In this document: positions 23,827 through 31,888 of the stretch, in pieces
How positions within the stretch are numbered: position 1 is the stretch's first letter
How the letters are laid out: the number at the start of each line of letters is the position of its first letter
Assembly (NCBI GenBank): GCA_026015185.1
Contig: JAOZGX010000106.1
Span: 1 to 45,604, forward strand
Source of the DNA: Candidatus Bathyarchaeota archaeon
GTDB taxonomy: Archaea; Thermoproteota; Bathyarchaeia; 40CM-2-53-6; RBG-13-38-9
Reading direction: 5' to 3'
Length of the DNA: 45,604 nt
Program-made: the position numbers and the translations under genes
The notes under the pieces: model-generated
Told to the model about the DNA's origin: nothing
What the model saw: the letters and a program-made list of their open reading frames with translations, nothing else
Database searches by the model: none

Positions 23827-24512
23827 GTGATAAATATACAACGGCAAGAATCAATATTGGCGGAGAAAAATTTGAGATTATACTAAAGCCCGATCTGGCT
23901 TTTGATTGTAAAATGGGGAAAGAGATTCCGATATCCAAGATTCTATTAATAGAGGAAATATACTCAGACGCGGGAAAAGGAAGTAGAGTTTCTAGTGAGA
24001 AACTACAAGAAGCCTTTAGCACGACTGATGTACTTAAAATCGCTGAAGAGATCTTAAAAAGCGGAGAACTGCAAATAACTACTGAACAAAAAAGAAAACT
24101 AATCGAAGATAAACGAAAGCAGATAATAGCTTTTATTTCAAGAAATTGTCTAGACCCTAGAACTGGAGCTCCACACCCTCCATTAAGAGTAGAGCAGGCT
24201 ATGTCTCAAGTCAAAATGCCCATAGATCCTTTTAAGGGAGTTGAGGAACAATCAAAGCTATTTATCGAACAATTGAGGACTATTATTCCTATTAAAATGG
24301 AAAAAATGCAGGTTGCTGTAAAAATATTTCCTGAATATGCAGGTAAAGCTTATGGAATGGTAAAGGAATTGGGTAATGTAGTAAAAGAGGAATGGCTTTT
24401 GGATGGATCATGGGCTGCAATAGTGGAAATGCCTGCAGGTATTTATTCCTCCTTCGTCGATAAATTGGGTAAGGCTACGCAAGGAACTGTCCAAACCAAA
24501 ATATTGAAATAA
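23823..24512 (+). CDS. sbds: Ribosome maturation protein SBDS
   Basis: Orthologue of the Shwachman-Bodian-Diamond syndrome protein, which in eukaryotes promotes release of the anti-association factor eIF6 from the large ribosomal subunit. The 229-residue protein has the N-terminal FYSH domain (A-R-I-N-I-G-G-E-K-F-E-I, then K-G-S-R-V-S). The central helical region reads N-C-L-D-P-R-T-G-A-P-H-P-P-L-R-V-E, and a ferredoxin-like C-terminal domain follows. Coupled to psmA by an ATGA overlap, and followed by rrp4 after about 50 bases. Confidence 0.96.
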   Translation: MSDKYTTARINIGGEKFEIILKPDLAFDCKMGKEIPISKILLIEEIYSDAGKGSRVSSEKLQEAFSTTDVLKIAEEILKSGELQITTEQKRKLIEDKRKQIIAFISRNCLDPRTGAPHPPLRVEQAMSQVKMPIDPFKGVEEQSKLFIEQLRTIIPIKMEKMQVAVKIFPEYAGKAYGMVKELGNVVKEEWLLDGSWAAIVEMPAGIYSSFVDKLGKATQGTVQTKILK

Positions 24513-24565
24513 TTGATATACTCCTCTATGGCGTTCTTACGATATTGAAAAAGGCGGTTAAAAGT

Positions 24566-25270
24566 ATGTCCCTTATAGTAGAGAAGAGAACACTTGTTAT
24601 TCCAGGGCAATTGATAGCTGAAGGGGACTTTGTTCCGGGAGACAATGTGTATAAAAGAGGAGATAAAATTTATTCACTAAGGCTAGGAGTTTTTGAGCTA
24701 GTAAATAAAAAACCAACTGTTGTGCCTTTAAAAGGATTTTATTTTCCTCAAGTAGGAGATATTGTTATAGGTCAAATCAAAAGTGCTGAGGTCTTTGGGT
24801 GGATAGTTGAAATTTACTCACCTTATTCGGCTCTTCTTCAATCAATGGACAGAAGCAAATATAGGCGATATGAAAAAGAGACCAGAAAAGAAATTCGAGT
24901 AGGTGACTTAATTAAAGCAAAGATAGTTGCATCTGATAGATCTAGAGATCCTCTTTTAACTATCCAAGAGAAGGGTTTGGGAGTAATATCCTCAGGTAAA
25001 GTTGTAAGGATATCCCCTCCAAAAGTCCCAAGATTGATAGGAAAAGAGGGGTCAATGATAAATATGCTTAAGAAAGAGACTTCCTGTAAAATTTTCATAA
25101 GCCATAATGGGGTCGTCTTATTTTCTGGGCCTTCTGAAAACGAAGAAAAATTAGCTTTATGGGCGATAAAGAGGATTGAAGCTGAAGCTCATACTAGTGG
25201 ATTGACCGAAAGAATATCAGAAGATATAAGAAACGCTCGCAAAAAAGGAGATTTGAATTTTGAATCTTAA
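24566..25270 (+). CDS. rrp4: Exosome complex RNA-binding subunit Rrp4
   Basis: Cap subunit of the archaeal RNA exosome that directs RNA into the Rrp41/Rrp42 hexameric ring. The protein shows an N-terminal domain with V-I-P-G-Q-L-I-A-E-G-D, an S1 domain (V-G-D-I-V-I-G-Q-I-K through L-I-K-A-K-I-V), and a KH domain (R-L-I-G-K-E-G-S-M-I-N-M-L-K). ATG 24566 (MSLIVEKRTLVIPG) is chosen because AAGGCGGT lies about seven bases upstream; a TTG at 24545 would add seven residues. It overlaps the start of rrp41 by 11 bases. Confidence 0.95.
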   Translation: MSLIVEKRTLVIPGQLIAEGDFVPGDNVYKRGDKIYSLRLGVFELVNKKPTVVPLKGFYFPQVGDIVIGQIKSAEVFGWIVEIYSPYSALLQSMDRSKYRRYEKETRKEIRVGDLIKAKIVASDRSRDPLLTIQEKGLGVISSGKVVRISPPKVPRLIGKEGSMINMLKKETSCKIFISHNGVVLFSGPSENEEKLALWAIKRIEAEAHTSGLTERISEDIRNARKKGDLNFES

Positions 25271-25991
25271 TGAAATTCCCGAGAAGTTAATAGATGAAAA
25301 AGGTTTAAGAATCGATGGAAGAAAATTGGATAAACTCAGACCAATCAAATTGGAGGTCGGAGTCTTAAATAATGCTAGTGGTTCAGCATATGTTGAGCAA
25401 GGTAGAAATAAACTCGTAGTTGGAGTTTATGGTCCAAGGGAAACACATCCTAAACATATGATAATTGCAGGTAGGGCGGTAGTTAAATGCAGATATCGTA
25501 TGACTCCATTTTCTACTGAGGAAAGAAAAAGTCCTGCTCCTTCAAGAAGAGAGATGGAAATTTCAAAAGTTATTAGAGAAGCTTTAGAGCCTGCAATCAT
25601 GTCTGAATATTACCCTAGAACTAGTATAGATATTTTTATTGAAATACTCCAATCAGATGGAGGCACAAGATGCGCATCAGTTATTGGTGCTGCTTTAGCT
25701 TTAGCAGATGCTGGTATACCTATGAAGGACATAATATCTTCTTGTTCTTTTGGTAAGGCTGGTGGGAAAATAATTTTAGATTTATCTGATGCCGAAGATA
25801 AATATGGTGAAGCTGATGTACCTGTTGCTATTATGCCGAATTTCAATTACATAACCTTATTACAAATGGATGGGGAGTTGACAATTGATGAATTTAACAA
25901 AGGTTTGGACATGGTAATGAAAGCTTGCATGGAAATTCATGATTTACAAAAGGAAGCCTTGAAACAAAAATACACTCAAAACGATAAATAA
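25260..25991 (+). CDS. rrp41: Exosome catalytic subunit Rrp41
   Basis: RNase PH-fold subunit carrying the phosphorolytic active site of the archaeal exosome. The 243-residue protein has G-L-R-I-D-G-R, G-S-A-Y-V-E-Q-G-R-N-K, V-Y-G-P-R-E, and the phosphate/metal site region D-G-G-T-R-C-A-S plus D-L-S-D-A-E-D-K-Y-G-E-A-D-V-P-V, which includes the catalytic acidic residues absent from Rrp42. The start is TTG at 25260 inside the end of rrp4. It is followed by rrp42 13 bases later, giving the usual pair. Confidence 0.96.
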   Translation: MNLNEIPEKLIDEKGLRIDGRKLDKLRPIKLEVGVLNNASGSAYVEQGRNKLVVGVYGPRETHPKHMIIAGRAVVKCRYRMTPFSTEERKSPAPSRREMEISKVIREALEPAIMSEYYPRTSIDIFIEILQSDGGTRCASVIGAALALADAGIPMKDIISSCSFGKAGGKIILDLSDAEDKYGEADVPVAIMPNFNYITLLQMDGELTIDEFNKGLDMVMKACMEIHDLQKEALKQKYTQNDK

Positions 25992-26004
25992 GGAAGTTTG
26001 TAGT

Positions 26005-26832
26005 ATGTCATATACACCACACAAGTCACCTATTGCTAACCTAGAAGAGAAGAATATTTTAGATCTTCTAAAGCAAGATAAAAGAATTGACGGTAGAGGT
26101 TTAACAGAATACCGAGAATTGAGGATTGAACCGAATATAATAGAAAAAGCAAACGGTTCTGCTCGAGTGACTTTAGGCAAAACGCAAGTTATTGCTGGGG
26201 TGAAAGTAGAGGTAGGAGAACCCTTTCCTGATACTCCAAATGAGGGAGCTCTTTCTGTTAATGCAGAACTTTCCCCTATAGCACATCCTTCTTTCGAATC
26301 TGGTCCACCTGGGGAAGGAGCTATTGAATTAGCTAGGGTTGTAGATCGAAGCATTAGAGAATCAAATGCTATTGATCGAGAAAAACTATGCATAGAATCA
26401 GGAAGGAAGGTATTTGTTGTATTTATTGACTTAAATATTATGGATCATGATGGAAATCTTATCGATGCATCAACCTTAGCAGCGTTAGTCGCTCTATTAA
26501 GTTCAAAGATAAATGAATATGAGTTGAAAGATGGAGAAATAATTTATAAATCAGAACAGAAACCATTACCGGTAAATGATTGCCCTATTGCGATAACATT
26601 CGCCAAACTTGGTGAAACTTTAGTATTGGATCCATGTTTGAGAGAAGAAGCGATTATGAAATCTAGATTTACTGTAGGAGTCAATGAAAAGGGATCTATA
26701 TGTGCCATGCAAAAGGGAGGTCTTGGCGAATTTAATATTGATGAAATAAAAGAAACTACAAAGTTAGCTACAGAGAAATCCCAGGAAACAAGAAAAAAAA
26801 TATCAGAGGTAATGAAAAACGCCAAGAACTAA
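26005..26832 (+). CDS. rrp42: Exosome non-catalytic ring subunit Rrp42
   Basis: RNase PH-fold partner of Rrp41, forming the hexameric exosome core and contributing to RNA binding but lacking the catalytic acidic residues. The 275-residue protein has R-I-D-G-R-G-L-T-E-Y-R, N-G-S-A-R-V-T-L-G-K-T-Q-V-I-A-G-V-K, S-F-E-S-G-P-P-G-E-G-A-I-E-L-A-R-V-V-D-R, and Q-K-G-G-L-G-E near the end. The 3' end overlaps the likely beginning of rpl37ae in another frame. Confidence 0.96.
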   Translation: MSYTPHKSPIANLEEKNILDLLKQDKRIDGRGLTEYRELRIEPNIIEKANGSARVTLGKTQVIAGVKVEVGEPFPDTPNEGALSVNAELSPIAHPSFESGPPGEGAIELARVVDRSIRESNAIDREKLCIESGRKVFVVFIDLNIMDHDGNLIDASTLAALVALLSSKINEYELKDGEIIYKSEQKPLPVNDCPIAITFAKLGETLVLDPCLREEAIMKSRFTVGVNEKGSICAMQKGGLGEFNIDEIKETTKLATEKSQETRKKISEVMKNAKN

Positions 26833-27169
26833 GAAAATTGGACTTGGTGGGAGTCTGGGCTCAAGATATGGCATTGCACCAAGAAAAAGGTATATTGAAA
26901 TCCTGACCCGTATGAGAAAAAAGCATGAATGTCCAAGATGCCACTTGAGAGCCGTTAAAAGATTGAGCGTCGGTATATGGCAATGCAGAAAATGTGATTA
27001 TAAATTTGCAGGAGGAGCTTATGAACCTTTTACTAAATTAGGGGAAGTTGCTATGAGAGTATCAAGAGGAGATACGGGTTTAATTGAATCTGAAAGCGAA
27101 ACAATAGAGTCTAGCAAAGTGGCTCAGAGTACTACTACTAAGATTAAAAGAAAGAAAGGCTCAAAATAA
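26819..27169 (+). CDS. rpl37ae: 50S ribosomal protein L37Ae (eL43), non-canonical start likely
   Basis: Zinc-ribbon protein of the large subunit. The Cys4 ribbon is clear: C-P-R-C-H ... W-Q-C-R-K-C-D-Y-K-F-A-G-G-A-Y-E-P. The first ATG is at 26912, but that leaves out the conserved family N-terminus. The same frame upstream reads T-P-R-T-K-K-I-G-L-G-G-S-L-G-S-R-Y-G and continues without a break to the zinc ribbon, matching archaeal L37Ae starts. Between the upstream in-frame TGA (26813) and 26912 there is no ATG, GTG or TTG. ACG at 26819 lies eight bases after GAGGT (26806-26810), so I choose it. Alternatives are ATT 26837, a +1 frameshift from rrp42, or an ATG to ACG sequence error. The subunit P gene that often follows is absent. 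Confidence 0.8.
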   Translation, partial: TPRTKKIGLGGSLGSRYGIAPRKRYIEILTRMRKKHECPRCHLRAVKRLSVGIWQCRKCDYKFAGGAYEPFTKLGEVAMRVSRGDTGLIESESETIESSKVAQSTTTKIKRKKGSK

Positions 27170-27263
27170 TTAACGAATAATTATGGTTGTATGAAAATCA
27201 TTTTTGAATTTTATTTATAGTATCACTTTATAGCACGTTAATTAAGTAAATCAAAGGATCTAA

Positions 27264-27536
27264 TTGATCTTGAATTGGAAAGCTATTGCGGAAATAGAAA
27301 TTATGTTTGAAAATGAAAAGCAGACAAAAGCTATGCTAGATGCTTTAGCACCTGAAATTAAAAAACCCCCAACGTCTAGATCTAAAACCGATGTTTCATT
27401 AGAAAAAAATCTATTATTTTTAAAGATAAAAGCGGATGATATAATTTCATTAAGAGCATCAGTTAATTCTCACATGCGTTTCCTAAAAGCTTGGAGGAAT
27501 GCAGTAAAGATGATAAATAAGGCCAAGAATCTCTAA
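27264..27536 (+). CDS. pcc1: KEOPS complex subunit Pcc1
   Basis: Small dimerising subunit of the KEOPS tRNA-modification complex that binds Kae1. The 90-residue protein matches the Pcc1 layout: an initial beta strand (A-I-A-E-I-E-I-M-F), A-L-A-P-E-I near residue 30, L-L-F-L-K-I-K-A-D-D, and S-L-R-A-S-V-N-S-H-M-R-F-L-K. The start is TTG with AAAGGATC upstream. It lies between rpl37ae and prefoldin beta, its usual place in archaea. Kae1 and Bud32 are encoded about 5 kb upstream on the other strand. Confidence 0.92.
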   Translation: MILNWKAIAEIEIMFENEKQTKAMLDALAPEIKKPPTSRSKTDVSLEKNLLFLKIKADDIISLRASVNSHMRFLKAWRNAVKMINKAKNL

Positions 27537-27597
27537 TATTGATGAATAATTTGTTAATTAGAAAATGAATAAATTATGCTTTCAAATATCTTTCGTA

Positions 27598-27609
27598 AAT
27601 ATATATTTA
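27598..27609 (+). promoter_or_regulatory. Candidate TATA box of the prefoldin beta gene
   Basis: AAATATATATTTAAA is a strong AT box about 25-35 bases before the prefoldin start in the 96-base gap after pcc1. This indicates that pfdB can be transcribed from its own promoter. Confidence 0.45.
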
Positions 27610-27632
27610 AAAAAGTATAAAAAATTAGAAGA

Positions 27633-28001
27633 GTGGATAAGTTGAGCGAAGAAATTGAATTACCGCCCCAAGTACGTGAACAATTGATGCGTCTACAACA
27701 GCTTCAGCAAACTCTGCAAGCCGTTGTTACTCAAAAACAGCAATTGGAAATAGAGTTGACAGAGACAGACAAAGCAATGTTAGAATTAAAAAACGCAACA
27801 AAAGAAACTCCTGTATATAAAAGTGTAGGAAATATACTAATAAAATATGATAAAAAACGATTATTAGAAGAATTGACAGAGAGAAATGAGCTTCTGAATA
27901 CGCGGGTTACAGTTTTGGGTAAGCAAGAAGAAAGGACTAAAGAACGGATCAAAGAAGTTCAAGAAAAACTTCAAGCAAGAATTGGCAAGAAATCACCCTA
28001 A
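27633..28001 (+). CDS. pfdB: Prefoldin beta subunit
   Basis: Subunit of the jellyfish-shaped archaeal chaperone (two alpha, four beta) that delivers unfolded proteins to the group II chaperonin. The 122-residue protein is two long coiled-coil helices joined by a short beta hairpin: P-P-Q-V-R-E-Q-L-M-R-L-Q-Q-L-Q-Q, then E-T-P-V-Y-K-S-V-G-N-I-L-I-K in the middle, then a charged second helix. Length is typical. Start is GTG 27633 or TTG 27642. T-rich tracts follow the stop. Confidence 0.94.
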   Translation: MDKLSEEIELPPQVREQLMRLQQLQQTLQAVVTQKQQLEIELTETDKAMLELKNATKETPVYKSVGNILIKYDKKRLLEELTERNELLNTRVTVLGKQEERTKERIKEVQEKLQARIGKKSP

Positions 28002-28005
28002 TAAA

Positions 28006-28042
28006 ATTTTTTTGATAAAGTTATCAATTTGGTCTTTTTTCA
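28006..28042 (+). terminator. T-rich termination region after prefoldin beta
   Basis: Two T tracts (about 28007-28013 and 28035-28040) follow directly after the pfdB stop. A TATA-like box near 28115 then precedes the DHH phosphoesterase gene, consistent with an operon boundary. Confidence 0.4.
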
Positions 28043-28139
28043 AAGCGATATTATACACCAATTATTATCTGCACTTTTTTCTCGGAGAATTAGCGATTTT
28101 AAAATTAGATGCGACTCTATAAATTGAGGATAAAATTCT

Positions 28140-29123
28140 TTGTTCAACCTTAGAAATTTCACGAAGTTATTAAAGTCTTCTAATAAAATTCTGATATTTA
28201 CTCATCAAAATGCAGATCCAGATGCTATATGTTCAGCATATGGCATGCAATATTTATTGAAAAAATTCCAAAAAAAAGCTCGAATCGATATAGTTACTGT
28301 AGAAGGAGTTAATAAAATCTCTAAAAAAGTAGTTGAGCTAATCCCGATAAAAACCATAAATATGCCTGTGCTAAAAGAGGTCGATTTCATAATAATCATA
28401 GACACAAATAATTTGCAACTACTTGGAAAGTGGGGAGAGGTCCTAAAAGGAACTAAAATCCCAATAGTCATAATTGATCACCATGTAACCCATCCTAAAA
28501 TGAAAAGAGTAGCTTCATACTCTATATGCGACGATAATGCTTCTTCAACTTGTGAAATAGTATTTGAGATTTTCAATAAAATGAAAATTAAGTACGATAA
28601 AAAAGTAGCAAGAGCCCTTCTAATTGGTATAGTTTGTGATACTAGGCATTTCATATTGGCTTCCTCTAAAACTTTAGTTAATGTGTCTGAGTTAATTAAG
28701 AATGGAGCAAGAATCGAAGAAGCTATGAAAATACTGCAAACTCCAATGAGTCAATCAGAAATAATTGCCAGATTAAAGGCTATACAAAGGTTAGATTTCA
28801 AAAAGGTTGGAGACTGGCTCATAGCTAATACTAAAATTGGCTCTTATCAAGCTTCAACTGCAAGGATTGTGACTTATGTTGGGGCTCATGTAGCCATAGT
28901 GGGTGGAACAAAGAAACAGGATGTCAAAATAAGTTTAAGATCTACAAAAGATTTCTTTGAGAATACTGGCATTCATTTAGGTAGGGATATTGCAATTCCA
29001 ATTGGTGAACTTTTAAAAGGAGTGGGCGGAGGCCATGCGATGGCAGCTGGGATAAACGGAACTGGTGAAGTAGATGATGCAATTAGGAAATGCATGGATA
29101 GATTAAAATCCATGATTCAATAA
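28140..29123 (+). CDS. DHH/DHHA1 family phosphoesterase (NrnA-like)
   Basis: Predicted metal-dependent phosphodiesterase of the DHH superfamily, which includes oligoribonuclease/pAp phosphatase NrnA and RecJ-like nucleases. The 327-residue protein has Q-N-A-D-P-D-A-I-C-S-A, I-I-I-D-T-N-N, I-D-H-H-V and a later C-D-T-R-H-F, the metal-binding DHH set. A C-terminal DHHA1 domain ends with G-G-G-H-A-M-A-A-G. Length is close to NrnA (about 320). The start is TTG with GAGGAT at about nine bases. The exact substrate (oligonucleotides, pAp or cyclic dinucleotides) cannot be told from sequence. Confidence 0.9.
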   Translation: MFNLRNFTKLLKSSNKILIFTHQNADPDAICSAYGMQYLLKKFQKKARIDIVTVEGVNKISKKVVELIPIKTINMPVLKEVDFIIIIDTNNLQLLGKWGEVLKGTKIPIVIIDHHVTHPKMKRVASYSICDDNASSTCEIVFEIFNKMKIKYDKKVARALLIGIVCDTRHFILASSKTLVNVSELIKNGARIEEAMKILQTPMSQSEIIARLKAIQRLDFKKVGDWLIANTKIGSYQASTARIVTYVGAHVAIVGGTKKQDVKISLRSTKDFFENTGIHLGRDIAIPIGELLKGVGGGHAMAAGINGTGEVDDAIRKCMDRLKSMIQ

Positions 29124-29238
29124 AAAATTACAAAATTACTTTAGGTTAAACGTAAATTAACATTCTAACAAATCATATTTTAATTGAAAATAGAAAGTTT
29201 GAATACCAAAACTTAGTTTCAGAATTTATAGCTGAAGT

Positions 29239-30096
29239 ATGGGAAAGAATTTCAGGATGCCGATTGTCGAGATAAACAATTTAAGCTTCACATATGCTGG
29301 CACATCTTTACCCTCAATTAAGAATATCGATTTAAAAGTTGAGAAAGGAGAGTTCATACTACTTACTGGTCCAAGCGGTTGTGGTAAAACAACATTTTGT
29401 AGATGCTTAAACGGATTAATCCCAAATTTCTATAATGGCACTTTCGACGGCTCAGTAAAAATACATAATTTGGATACAACTAAGAATGCAATAAATGATC
29501 TAGCTAAACATGTAGGCATGGTATTTCAAAATCCAGAGAACCAACTTTTCTCTCTCTCGGTTGAGAGGGACATAGCTTTTGGACCTGAGAATCTAGCTCT
29601 ATCTAGAGAGGAAATAAAGAAGAGAGTAGATTGGGCTTTAAAAGTTACTGATGTAAGTGACTTGAGAGATATGGCGCCTTATGAACTTTCAGGAGGCCAA
29701 CAACAAAGCGTTGCGATTGCATCAGTTTTAGCGATGAAACCAAAGATTCTGGTCCTTGATGAGCCAACATCATTCTTAGATCCAAAATCTGCAAGTGAAT
29801 TACTCAAAACGATTTCAGACTTGAATAGGAAGCTTAAACTAACAATAATCCTAATTGAACATAGGTTAGACTTAGCTTCAAAATATGTGAATCGAGTATT
29901 GATAATGAATGAAGGCAAGATCATATCAGACGGTCCACCATCAGATGTTTATAATGAAGATATGTATCTATTAGGTGTCGGAATACCAAGAATCGCTCTC
30001 TTATTCTATCTCCTAAAGAAAGACGGAATTAAGATCAAGAAGGTTCCCGTTTACTTAGAGGATGCAGTTGATATTCTAAGGAAGAGATTACCATGA
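29239..30096 (+). CDS. ecfA1: ECF transporter ATP-binding subunit A1
   Basis: One of two ATPases of an energy-coupling-factor transporter for vitamins or metal ions. The 285-residue protein has Walker A G-P-S-G-C-G-K-T-T, Q-loop F-Q-N-P-E-N-Q-L-F, signature L-S-G-G-Q-Q-Q, Walker B I-L-V-L-D-E-P and the switch His in I-E-H-R. The F-Q-N-P-[DE]-x-Q form is typical of EcfA. Start may be ATG 29239 or ATG 29257 (MPIVEINNLSF). It overlaps ecfA2 by four bases (ATGA), and ecfT follows. Confidence 0.93.
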   Translation: MGKNFRMPIVEINNLSFTYAGTSLPSIKNIDLKVEKGEFILLTGPSGCGKTTFCRCLNGLIPNFYNGTFDGSVKIHNLDTTKNAINDLAKHVGMVFQNPENQLFSLSVERDIAFGPENLALSREEIKKRVDWALKVTDVSDLRDMAPYELSGGQQQSVAIASVLAMKPKILVLDEPTSFLDPKSASELLKTISDLNRKLKLTIILIEHRLDLASKYVNRVLIMNEGKIISDGPPSDVYNEDMYLLGVGIPRIALLFYLLKKDGIKIKKVPVYLEDAVDILRKRLP

Positions 30097-30908
30097 TTGA
30101 AGTTCAAAATCTAAATTTTGCCTATCCTAATGGTAAAAAGGTCTTCCAAGGCATAGATCTGCAAATTGAAGAAGGTGAATATATTGCAATAATGGGAGAA
30201 AATGGTGCTGGAAAGACCACATTGGTTAAACATTTTAATGGGTTACTCAGACCTACAAGTGGAGATGTAATAATTGATGGCATCAATACAAAAGAATCAA
30301 GCGTAGCATCGCTTTCCAAGAAAGTTGGGCTAGTATTTCAGAATCCAGAACATCAACTCTTTTGTGAAACTGTGAAAGAAGAAATTCTATTCTCTCTTAG
30401 AAATTTCGGTTTTTCTGATAGAATCGCTAATAAACAAAAGGATAAAGTTCTTGAGATCCTAAGTCTAACTCGTTATGCGGACGTTTCTCCATTCATATTA
30501 AGTGGAGGTGAAAAAAAGAGGTTAGCTTTGGCATCCGTTCTAGCTTGGGATCCAAAATATCTTGTTCTTGATGAACCTACTATAGGACAGGACAATGATC
30601 AAAAAATTAAGTTGGGAAATTTCATAAAGCAACTTGTTGCTCAAGACAAAACAGTTATAATTGTTACGCATGATGTAGAGTTTGTGGCAGATACAAAACC
30701 AAAAATTATCTTGTTCTCGAAAGGTGAAATAGTTGCTCAAGATAAATGCGTTAATATTTTAACAGATGAGAAATTACTTCACAAGACTTCACTACTGATG
30801 CCTCAAATAGGCGAACTCATGCAATCATTTCCAAATCTGAAAACTAAAGAGAAAATAATCGATGTTTTTACAGCTAGATCTTTCCTTAGAAAAGAATTAA
30901 AAAAGTGA
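30093..30908 (+). CDS. ecfA2: ECF transporter ATP-binding subunit A2
   Basis: Second ATPase of the ECF module. The 271-residue protein has G-E-N-G-A-G-K-T-T-L, F-Q-N-P-E-H-Q-L-F, L-S-G-G-E-K-K-R-L-A-L, Y-L-V-L-D-E-P-T-I-G-Q-D and V-T-H-D-V. The Q-D-N pattern after Walker B is common in the archaeal ECF pair. Coupled to ecfA1 by ATGA overlap and followed by ecfT after 7-13 bases, so all three are one operon. Confidence 0.93.
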   Translation: MIEVQNLNFAYPNGKKVFQGIDLQIEEGEYIAIMGENGAGKTTLVKHFNGLLRPTSGDVIIDGINTKESSVASLSKKVGLVFQNPEHQLFCETVKEEILFSLRNFGFSDRIANKQKDKVLEILSLTRYADVSPFILSGGEKKRLALASVLAWDPKYLVLDEPTIGQDNDQKIKLGNFIKQLVAQDKTVIIVTHDVEFVADTKPKIILFSKGEIVAQDKCVNILTDEKLLHKTSLLMPQIGELMQSFPNLKTKEKIIDVFTARSFLRKELKK

Positions 30909-30915
30909 AACATTT

Positions 30916-31698
30916 TTGTCTATGAGAATTTTTGACGGATTTAAATTCACTAAAATAGATTCACCAATTCATAGACTTGATCCAAGAGCTAAACTCTTCA
31001 TACTATTAACAATTTTCTCACTGTCAATTCTTTTTACGAACCTTTTGGTACTTACTGCTTTATTCTTATCCCAATTGCCAATGGTGGTGATTGCAAAGTC
31101 TACTAAACGATGGATATCCTCAATGCGAGGAGGTATCTTTTTGGCGGGATTGATCTTTTTTGCAAACTCTTTGACCGGTCAAACATTGACCTTCTCTCTT
31201 ACAATGATGATCAGATTTCTTGTACTAATTTCGTCTTTTTCATTTTTCTTCATGACCACCTCACCAGATGATCTAGGCCTTGCTCTGGAACAAATGCGTA
31301 TTCCATACTCACTTTGTTTTACTTTCACCACAGCTGTTAGACTTGTTCCAACTATGGCTATAGAAGCCCAGACTATAATGGATGCTCAACGAGCACGTGG
31401 ACTTGAATTGGACAAAGGCAATCTACTCAAGAGAATAAGAAACTATATTCCAATTTTGATTCCTCTTATAGTTCTAGCTATTAAAAGAAGTATAGAACTT
31501 GCAGAAGCTTTAGAATCAAGGGCTTTCAATACTTCTGGAAAAAGACAATCCTACATCATTCTTAAATTAAATTCATTAGATTTTCTAGTAATTAGTCTGG
31601 CGATGTTATTTTTAATATTGGGCGTCTATGCATATCTGATTCTATCCATACCTAGTTTAGAGACTAATTTTAGATTAGCTGATCTATTACCTTGGTAA
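30916..31698 (+). CDS. ecfT: ECF transporter transmembrane subunit T
   Basis: Membrane scaffold joining the two EcfA ATPases to substrate-binding S subunits. The 260-residue protein has H-R-L-D-P-R-A-K-L near the N-terminus, several transmembrane helices, and the two coupling-helix motifs Q-R-A-R-G-L-E-L and A-L-E-S-R-A-F that contact the ATPases. Start is TTG 30916 or ATG 30922. No S subunit lies nearby, which implies a group II (shared-module) ECF transporter using S proteins encoded elsewhere. Confidence 0.92.
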   Translation: MSMRIFDGFKFTKIDSPIHRLDPRAKLFILLTIFSLSILFTNLLVLTALFLSQLPMVVIAKSTKRWISSMRGGIFLAGLIFFANSLTGQTLTFSLTMMIRFLVLISSFSFFFMTTSPDDLGLALEQMRIPYSLCFTFTTAVRLVPTMAIEAQTIMDAQRARGLELDKGNLLKRIRNYIPILIPLIVLAIKRSIELAEALESRAFNTSGKRQSYIILKLNSLDFLVISLAMLFLILGVYAYLILSIPSLETNFRLADLLPW

Positions 31699-31859
31699 TT
31701 TAGTGAATATAGATTTCCTGCAACTTGTAAAAACATAATATCAATGTCTTAGAAATTAATCAAGCTGAAATAGGTAAACTATTTAGCTTTATTTCGCTAA
31801 TGGTTTTTACAACTCTTCATATGTTGAAGGGCTCTAACTTCTCACAGAATTTCAAGAAT

Positions 31860-31868
31860 TTTATATTT
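31860..31868 (+). promoter_or_regulatory. Candidate TATA box giving a leaderless SMC-like transcript
   Basis: TTTATATTT lies about 25 bases before the ATG of the SMC-like gene in the 190-base gap after ecfT. There is no good Shine-Dalgarno before that ATG, so transcription may begin at or next to the start codon. The rest of the gap shows no gene. Confidence 0.4.
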
Positions 31869-31888
31869 GATTTGGATGAAGATCGTCG

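Noticed and set aside
29124-29238. Riboswitch before the ECF transporter operon
   Set aside because: The 115-base leader has no conserved core (thiamine, cobalamin or flavin type) and is too AT-rich for the expected stems.
31725-31812. 10-bp inverted repeat TTGTAAAAAC/GTTTTTACAA with a 68-base spacer upstream of the SMC-like gene
   Set aside because: The long spacer and AT-rich sequence make chance likely.
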